From an uncultured Clostridiaceae bacterium (GTDB lineage: Bacteria > Bacillota > Clostridia > Lachnospirales > Lachnospiraceae): a DNA stretch of 10,919 nucleotides. The stretch's first letter is position 1, and each line of letters starts with the position of its first letter. The stretch is taken from assembly GCA_947175805.1 (NCBI GenBank), contig CAMWOF010000048.1, forward strand, positions 1 through 10,919. The letters are read 5' to 3'. Positions 7,008-10,919 of the stretch are shown here, one piece after another. The translations under genes were made by a program, and so were the position numbers. The notes under the pieces were generated by a model, which saw only the letters and a list, made by a program, of their open reading frames with translations, did no database searches and was not told the DNA's origin.

Positions 7008-8276
7008 ATGGGTAATTATTTAAATGAAGTGAAACAAAATATTAAAACCTTAAAATTTCTTACAGAAAATAATTCTGAGATGCGGGATATACAGTCTGCG
7101 GTAAAGGGATATCGAACAGAGCGGGAGCAGGGCAAGGATGGTATCAGGTATATTTCTCAGTCGTTTTGGTATGGGAATCAATTAGCAAGAAGGGCCATGG
7201 AGGCAAGGGGAATTATTCTAAAAGAGACATATAGTGTACATGACAAAAAGGATAAGCCTATGGCATTTTCTATGGGCAACGGAAATCATAAAAGAATAAC
7301 CTACAATGATAAAACAGTGAAGAAAAAGGTATATTATGCAGGGGAAAAGCCTATGCTCAAGGTGAGGACGGGTTTAGAGGAGGAGTATATATTAGCTGAC
7401 ACCAGACATGTAAACTCCAAGACAGGGTATTGTGAAAATTGTGGAGCATTGAACAGGCTTACGGAGGACTATGCTGGTTGTGAATATTGTGGAACGCCAA
7501 TGCGGATGAAGGAAATACATAATAAATTGGTTTCTGTTCAGAGCAATTTGTCCGGTGATTGGTATCAAAAAATATTACTTGGCGCAGTCTTTCTAATAAT
7601 GGTATTTGTTTGCCTGTTGGCAACGGCGTTAGACATGAAGATGGAGGGGCTATTTTCAGAAGGTATAACGGTCGGAAATATTATTTATCTTTTATTAACA
7701 AGCCTGCTGCCTGCTGGTATTATGGCGGTGTTGCTTTCCATTGTGCTTGGGAATTTATTATATGTGCCGATTTTGCTGTCAATACATAATTCAGGACAAA
7801 GAGTGGCAACAGTTGGATTTCATATGCGAAAGAGGGATGCTAATTTTTCTGATACAGAGTTTTATGGGATTATTCAGTCATATGTAAAGCTGTGGTTTTT
7901 GTCAAAAAACCGGCGGGAGCTAGGATGTATAGCAGAGATTGATAACTATGTGGATGATAGTGTTATTGATGCAGACTGCCTTGCCTGCAAGGGTCAGAAA
8001 GTTTGGGAAGATGATATATATACCTATATCCAAATGAAACTGCAAATGCGTTTGGTAAAAATACATGGTGAAAAGTTAAAGGCAGTAAAGCAGTTGGCAA
8101 CTGTGACAATGAAAAGAAAGAGAGGGGCGCTCAGTTCGTTAGCAACGGAAACCTTTACATGTCCGTCTTGTGGTTCTTCTGTAAACATTCTGGAGGGTAG
8201 TAAGTGCAGTTATTGTGGTAGGGCTTTGGATATGGTTACTACTGATTGGGTGCTTCATAATGTTGAAACGGAATAG
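7008..8276 (+). CDS. Membrane protein with two zinc ribbons and a Tim44-like domain
   Basis: This 422-residue protein has AAAGGA 7 bases before its ATG. Residues 1-135 are soluble and unrecognised. A CxxC-x12-CxxC zinc ribbon follows (Cys142, 145, 158, 161). Two hydrophobic segments lie at about 189-209 and 224-258; the second is long and contains a Pro and Gly. Residues about 275-380 (from FSDTEFYGIIQSYVKLWF onward) resemble the Tim44-like domain of Firmicutes zinc-ribbon proteins. The protein ends with a second ribbon (CPSC at 385-388, CSYCG at 400-404) and a WVL motif, an arrangement I associate with that family. The bacterial members have no settled function. With two membrane spans, both ribbons would lie on the same side, probably the cytoplasm. 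It has its own promoter and no operon partner. The zinc ribbons are clear; the Tim44 assignment is from memory of family patterns. Confidence 0.7.
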   Translation: MGNYLNEVKQNIKTLKFLTENNSEMRDIQSAVKGYRTEREQGKDGIRYISQSFWYGNQLARRAMEARGIILKETYSVHDKKDKPMAFSMGNGNHKRITYNDKTVKKKVYYAGEKPMLKVRTGLEEEYILADTRHVNSKTGYCENCGALNRLTEDYAGCEYCGTPMRMKEIHNKLVSVQSNLSGDWYQKILLGAVFLIMVFVCLLATALDMKMEGLFSEGITVGNIIYLLLTSLLPAGIMAVLLSIVLGNLLYVPILLSIHNSGQRVATVGFHMRKRDANFSDTEFYGIIQSYVKLWFLSKNRRELGCIAEIDNYVDDSVIDADCLACKGQKVWEDDIYTYIQMKLQMRLVKIHGEKLKAVKQLATVTMKRKRGALSSLATETFTCPSCGSSVNILEGSKCSYCGRALDMVTTDWVLHNVETE

Positions 8277-8295
8277 TTCTACTAAGGAAGTAGAA
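8277..8295. repeat. Perfect 7-bp hairpin directly after the zinc-ribbon gene
   Basis: TTCTACT (8277-8283) and AGTAGAA (8289-8295) are perfect reverse complements around the loop AAGGA, starting on the first base after the stop codon. No T-run follows, so it is at best a weak mRNA 3'-end structure. The rest of the gap up to about 8430 shows no gene. Confidence 0.4.
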
Positions 8296-8332
8296 ATGCT
8301 GTAAAGTCTATACATAATGGGCTTACAACCAT

Positions 8333-8362
8333 TTGCATTTCCCCCACCATATATGTTACTCT
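8333..8362 (+). promoter_or_regulatory. Weak candidate promoter for the dNTPase gene
   Basis: TTGCAT at 8333-8338 is followed, 18 bases later, by TACTCT at 8357-8362 with an extended TG at 8354-8355. The -10 match is poor. It is the best candidate seen in the gap. Confidence 0.22.
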
Positions 8363-8429
8363 AAACACATAAAGAGGGCAGTCCTGCAGTGAGCTGGCGG
8401 GCATCAAATTTGTATGCGGGAAAGAACCC

Positions 8430-8439
8430 GGAGGGAAGG
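8430..8439 (+). promoter_or_regulatory. Ribosome binding site that decides the dNTPase start
   Basis: GGAGGGAAGG lies just before GTG 8441 and ATG 8447, both in frame. The upstream in-frame ATG at 8414 lacks a purine-rich site and would place this sequence inside the gene. The core GGAGGG is 5 bases from GTG 8441 and 11 from ATG 8447, while the trailing AAGG is 7 bases from the ATG. Confidence 0.6.
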
Positions 8440-8446
8440 TGTGGCT

Positions 8447-9787
8447 ATGGCGCAGTACCATGTTTTGTCAGATGAAATACAGGAGCGAATCAGAGAAGAC
8501 CGGAAAGCACATTGGGAAAACCCCTATGCCTGCAGGGATGAGGATATCATAAGACGGCAGGGGGACCATGACCGCGCGAGGCTTTGGAGGCCGGCGTTTG
8601 TCATGGATGTGGAAAAGATTATGCACAATCCCTACTATAACCGGTATTCCGATAAAACCCAGGTGTTTTCCTTCTATAAAAATGACGATATTTCCAGGCG
8701 GGCGCTGCATGTGCAGTTGGTTTCCAGAATTGCCAGGAATATCGGCAGGGCGCTGCATTTAAATGAGGATTTGATTGAGGCGATTGCCCTGGGTCACGAT
8801 ATTGGGCATACCCCCTTTGGACATGCAGGGGAGCGCATGCTGAATGATATATATCGTCAGCACACAGGACGTTTTTTTAACCATAATGTACATAGTGTGC
8901 GGGTGTTGGATAAGCTGGTGCAGCGCAATGTGAGCTTCCAGGTGCTCGATGGAGTGCTGTGCCATAACGGAGAGCTGGAGCTTTCTGCATATAGGCCTGC
9001 AAGACCGGGCGGTGCTGACGGAGAAGCTGCATCGGAGGACAAGGGCGCGCAGTGTTTCAAGGCTTTGGATGCCAGAATCGAGGACTGCTATACCAGAGAG
9101 GAAGCAAATAAGGAGCAGATTCCCTGTACGCTGGAGGGCTGTGTTATGCGGGTCAGCGACATTATTGCTTATTTAGGCAAGGACAGGCAGGATGCGGAAC
9201 GGCTGGGGCTGCTGCCAAAGGACACCGCCTATATCAATGACCGGATTGGAACCAGCAATGCGGAGATAATCAATAATATGATTGTCAATATTATTGAGCA
9301 CAGCTATGGCAAAGACTGCCTGTGCATGACGGCGGACTATTTTGAGGCATTTTCTAGGGCAAAAAATGAAAATTATAAATTGATATATAGGCATGAGAAG
9401 CTGGAGTCTGTTTATCAGGGCACGATTCGCCCCATGTGTGAACAGATTTATGAGTGTCTGCTTAAGGAGGCGGAGCAGCTTCGCAGGATGGCGCAGGGGT
9501 ACGAAAGCCGGCAGGCTTTTGATATGCCGGAACAAAACCGCCGGTTTTTAGAGATGTTAGAACTGTCAGCGGGTTCGCTATTTTTGTTTCAGCAATACAT
9601 AAAAGTAATATATGATATAAATGCTTATAGTCAGACCTTTGATTTGCGTGAATACCTGCTTTCTGATGCAAACGATATCATAGTAGATTTTATTGCCAGC
9701 ATGACAGATGATTATTTTATTGATCTGTACGATTATTTGTTTCCTGACAGTAAATTGCATGTGGAATATCAGGGATATTTTGGTTAG
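8447..9787 (+). CDS. dgt: HD-domain deoxynucleoside triphosphate triphosphohydrolase (dGTPase-like)
   Basis: This family hydrolyses dNTPs to the deoxynucleoside and tripolyphosphate in the cytoplasm, tuning the dNTP pool. Numbering from ATG 8447 (446 residues), the HD metal ligands are all present: His88 in ALHVQLVSRIARNI, His117-Asp118 in the hallmark ALGHDIGHTPFGHAGE, and Asp238 in VMRVSDIIAYLGKD. The N-terminal KTQVF and the later FNHNVHSVRVL also fit. The N-terminal part before KTQVF (DVEKIMHNPYYNRYSD) replaces the usual RDRDRIIHSxAFRRLxxKTQVF wording, so this is a divergent subgroup. A Gly/Ala/Asp-rich insert (PARPGGADGEAASEDKG, about 9000-9050) precedes the third motif. Substrate preference cannot be read from sequence. 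GTG 8441 is an almost equally good start. It is flanked by unrelated genes and is probably monocistronic. Confidence 0.88.
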   Translation: MAQYHVLSDEIQERIREDRKAHWENPYACRDEDIIRRQGDHDRARLWRPAFVMDVEKIMHNPYYNRYSDKTQVFSFYKNDDISRRALHVQLVSRIARNIGRALHLNEDLIEAIALGHDIGHTPFGHAGERMLNDIYRQHTGRFFNHNVHSVRVLDKLVQRNVSFQVLDGVLCHNGELELSAYRPARPGGADGEAASEDKGAQCFKALDARIEDCYTREEANKEQIPCTLEGCVMRVSDIIAYLGKDRQDAERLGLLPKDTAYINDRIGTSNAEIINNMIVNIIEHSYGKDCLCMTADYFEAFSRAKNENYKLIYRHEKLESVYQGTIRPMCEQIYECLLKEAEQLRRMAQGYESRQAFDMPEQNRRFLEMLELSAGSLFLFQQYIKVIYDINAYSQTFDLREYLLSDANDIIVDFIASMTDDYFIDLYDYLFPDSKLHVEYQGYFG

Positions 9788-9794
9788 CGGATTT

Positions 9795-9825
9795 ATGCAG
9801 GCTCAAAACAAAAGGTGCATTTTTT
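9795..9825 (+). terminator. Weak possible terminator after the dNTPase gene
   Basis: ATGCA at 9795-9799 can pair with TGCAT at 9816-9820, and six T residues run from 9820 to 9825. The stem is only 5 bp with a 16-base loop, so the call is weak. Confidence 0.22.
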
Positions 9826-9834
9826 CTGCAGAGA

Positions 9835-9843
9835 TGGTAAAAT
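9835..9843 (+). promoter_or_regulatory. Extended -10 promoter for the SDR gene
   Basis: TGGTAAAAT is an extended -10 element (TGn plus TAAAAT at 9838-9843). The position 17 bases upstream (GTGCAT, 9815-9820) is a poor -35, which extended -10 promoters tolerate. The predicted leader is about 60 bases and includes a GC-rich stretch at 9868-9890 without a convincing hairpin. Confidence 0.4.
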
Positions 9844-9897
9844 AGGAACAACAATAAACGTAATCCACCCCGGCAGGCTCCGGCGGCGGACAGAATG

Positions 9898-9904
9898 AAG
9901 GAGG
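9898..9904 (+). promoter_or_regulatory. Ribosome binding site that fixes the SDR start at 9913
   Basis: AAGGAGG sits 8 bases before ATG 9913. The in-frame ATG at 9895 overlaps this site and has none of its own, so it is rejected as the start. Confidence 0.85.
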
Positions 9905-9912
9905 TACTATTC

Positions 9913-10713
9913 ATGGGATTTTTGACAGGTAAGACAGCGATTATCACAGGTGCAGGGCGCGCAGTGTTAAAGGACGGCAGATGCGGCTCTATCGGCTACG
10001 GCATTGCCACCGCCTATGCCAAGGAGGGTGCGAATCTGGTAATTACCGGACGCAATGTAAAGAAGCTGGAGGATGCAAAAGAGGAGCTGGAGCGTCAGTA
10101 TGGAATCAAGGTGCTGATTTTGCAGGCGGATGTAAATGCGGATGCGGACAATGAGGCTGTAGTAAACGATGTTGTGCAGCAGACCGTTGACACCTTCGGC
10201 AGTATTGATGTGCTGATTAACAATGCCCAGGCTTCCGCCTCTGGCGTTACACTGGCTGATCACACTACAGAGCAGTTTAATCTTGCAATGTACTCCGGCC
10301 TGTATGCGGCATTTTACTATATGAAGGCGTGCTATCCGCATTTAGCAAAAAGTAAAGGAACGGTAATCAATTTTGCTTCCGGTGCGGGTCTGTTCGGTAA
10401 TTTTGGCCAGTGTGCTTACGCCGCTGCCAAGGAAGGCATCCGAGGACTTTCCCGTGTTGCCGCTACGGAGTGGGGCAAGGACGGCATCAATGTCAATGTG
10501 GTATGCCCGCTGGCATGGACAGCCCAGCTTGAGCAGTTTGAGCAGGCATATCCAGATGCATTTAAGGAAAACGTAAAAATGCCGCCGATGGGGCATTATG
10601 GGGATTCTGAGTTAGAGATTGGCAGGGTCTGCGTACAGCTTGCCTCCCCAGACTTTAAATATATGTCCGGCGAGACCATCACCTTAGAAGGCGGCATGGG
10701 GCTGCGTCCGTAG
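9913..10713 (+). CDS. Short-chain dehydrogenase/reductase (SDR) with atypical cofactor loop
   Basis: This 266-residue protein is of classical SDR length. It has a Rossmann start (KTAIITGAGR, residues 7-16), the catalytic Ser156 in NFASGAG, and Tyr169-x3-Lys173 in YAAAK. Arg47 at the end of the second beta strand (ITGRN) suggests NADP(H) preference. Three departures stand out: the Gly-rich loop carries about 9 extra residues (AVLKDGRCG) before SIGYGIA; the usual NNAG is NNAQ (103-106); and the usual PG-x-x-x-T is VCPLAW. The C-terminus GGMGLRP is reminiscent of other SDRs ending in RP. Automatic annotation might call it a 3-oxoacyl-ACP reductase (FabG), but no fatty-acid gene is nearby and these departures argue against that. 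The substrate is unknown. It has its own promoter and terminator and is probably monocistronic. Confidence 0.85.
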   Translation: MGFLTGKTAIITGAGRAVLKDGRCGSIGYGIATAYAKEGANLVITGRNVKKLEDAKEELERQYGIKVLILQADVNADADNEAVVNDVVQQTVDTFGSIDVLINNAQASASGVTLADHTTEQFNLAMYSGLYAAFYYMKACYPHLAKSKGTVINFASGAGLFGNFGQCAYAAAKEGIRGLSRVAATEWGKDGINVNVVCPLAWTAQLEQFEQAYPDAFKENVKMPPMGHYGDSELEIGRVCVQLASPDFKYMSGETITLEGGMGLRP

Positions 10714-10749
10714 TGGTTCCTTAAGACGGCAGAAAACGGAGCTAAAAGA

Positions 10750-10764
10750 CTGCTGGGACAGCAG
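10750..10764. repeat. Short perfect hairpin after the SDR gene
   Basis: CTGCTG (10750-10755) and CAGCAG (10759-10764) form a 6-bp stem with loop GGA. No T-run follows. It may help protect the mRNA 3' end or be chance. Confidence 0.3.
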
Positions 10765-10788
10765 AATATAAAAAAGATTATGTATATG

Positions 10789-10826
10789 GAAAAAGCTGTG
10801 TATGAGAGTACATGGCTTTTTCTTTT
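10789..10826. terminator. Strong, probably bidirectional intrinsic terminator
   Basis: Arm 10789-10802 pairs with 10809-10822 over 14 positions (8 perfect pairs from GAAAAAGC/GCTTTTTC, two G-T wobbles, then four more pairs) around the loop TGAGAG. TTTT follows at 10823-10826. The A-run in the left arm supplies a U-tract on the other strand, so it could also end a transcript coming from the right. Confidence 0.82.
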
Positions 10827-10838
10827 GCGTAAACCGGT

Positions 10839-10919
10839 TCATAAATGATATCCGCAGTTCCGGGCATAATAATCCTGTGATTTCCAGAATGATTCCATCA
10901 ATTTATTTCTCTTATTAAT
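10839..10919 (-). CDS. Possible 3' end of a convergent gene (partial)
   Basis: Reading leftward from the window edge, one frame is open for 26 codons and stops with TGA at 10841-10839. The visible C-terminus reads LMESFWKSQDYYARNCGYHL. It stops 13 bases short of a terminator that also works on this strand, as expected for convergent genes. The other two - strand frames contain stops within the first 25 bases from the edge. The stretch is too short to name a family, and could be non-coding. Confidence 0.38.
   Translation of the reverse strand: MNKRNKLMESFWKSQDYYARNCGYHL

Noticed and set aside
7559..7789. A 76-codon + strand frame inside the zinc-ribbon gene
   Set aside because: It lies in another frame of a clear membrane-span coding region and has no ribosome site or recognisable content.
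8277..8295. Hairpin after the zinc-ribbon gene as an intrinsic terminator
   Set aside because: The stem is AT-rich, only 7 bp, and no T-run follows.
8414..8446. ATG at 8414 as the dNTPase start
   Set aside because: No ribosome site precedes it, while GGAGGGAAGG lies just before GTG 8441 and ATG 8447.
9895..9912. ATG at 9895 as the SDR start
   Set aside because: It overlaps the AAGGAGG site that serves ATG 9913, and the Rossmann motif spacing from 9913 is normal.

Overview
The window looks like a chromosomal stretch from a Gram-positive Clostridia bacterium, most likely a gut Lachnospiraceae or close relative. This is inferred from strong AGGAGG-type ribosome sites, TTG/GTG starts, moderate AT-richness, a BspA-type leucine-rich-repeat (LRR) surface protein with a DUF6273-like domain, and a Tim44-like zinc-ribbon protein of a kind common in Firmicutes. 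No RNA gene, CRISPR array, insertion sequence or phage gene was seen. All confidently called genes lie on the + strand.

Positions 1-6750 hold a cell-surface module. A very large protein of tandem bacterial Ig-like domains enters from the left edge and ends in a single C-terminal membrane anchor. It is followed after 30 bases by a secreted BspA-type LRR protein that starts at TTG. A 15-codon ORF bridges the two genes, which suggests translational coupling. A clear intrinsic terminator at 6718-6750 closes the unit. Both products should act outside the membrane, with likely but unproven roles in adhesion or protein binding.

Positions 6751-7007 hold an unrecognised 49-codon ORF and then a perfect 9-bp inverted repeat whose right arm contains a TATAAT -10 box. 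This is the likely promoter of the next gene, which encodes a membrane protein with an internal and a C-terminal zinc ribbon, two hydrophobic segments and a probable Tim44-like domain.

Positions 8277-10919 hold an HD-domain dNTP triphosphohydrolase, then a classical-catalysis short-chain dehydrogenase/reductase with an expanded cofactor loop, then a strong, probably bidirectional terminator. The last 81 bases may be the 3' end of a convergent - strand gene. These last genes appear to be separate transcription units with no shared pathway visible here. The overall picture is a surface-protein locus beside housekeeping or poorly characterised genes. I found no convincing defence or mobile system.
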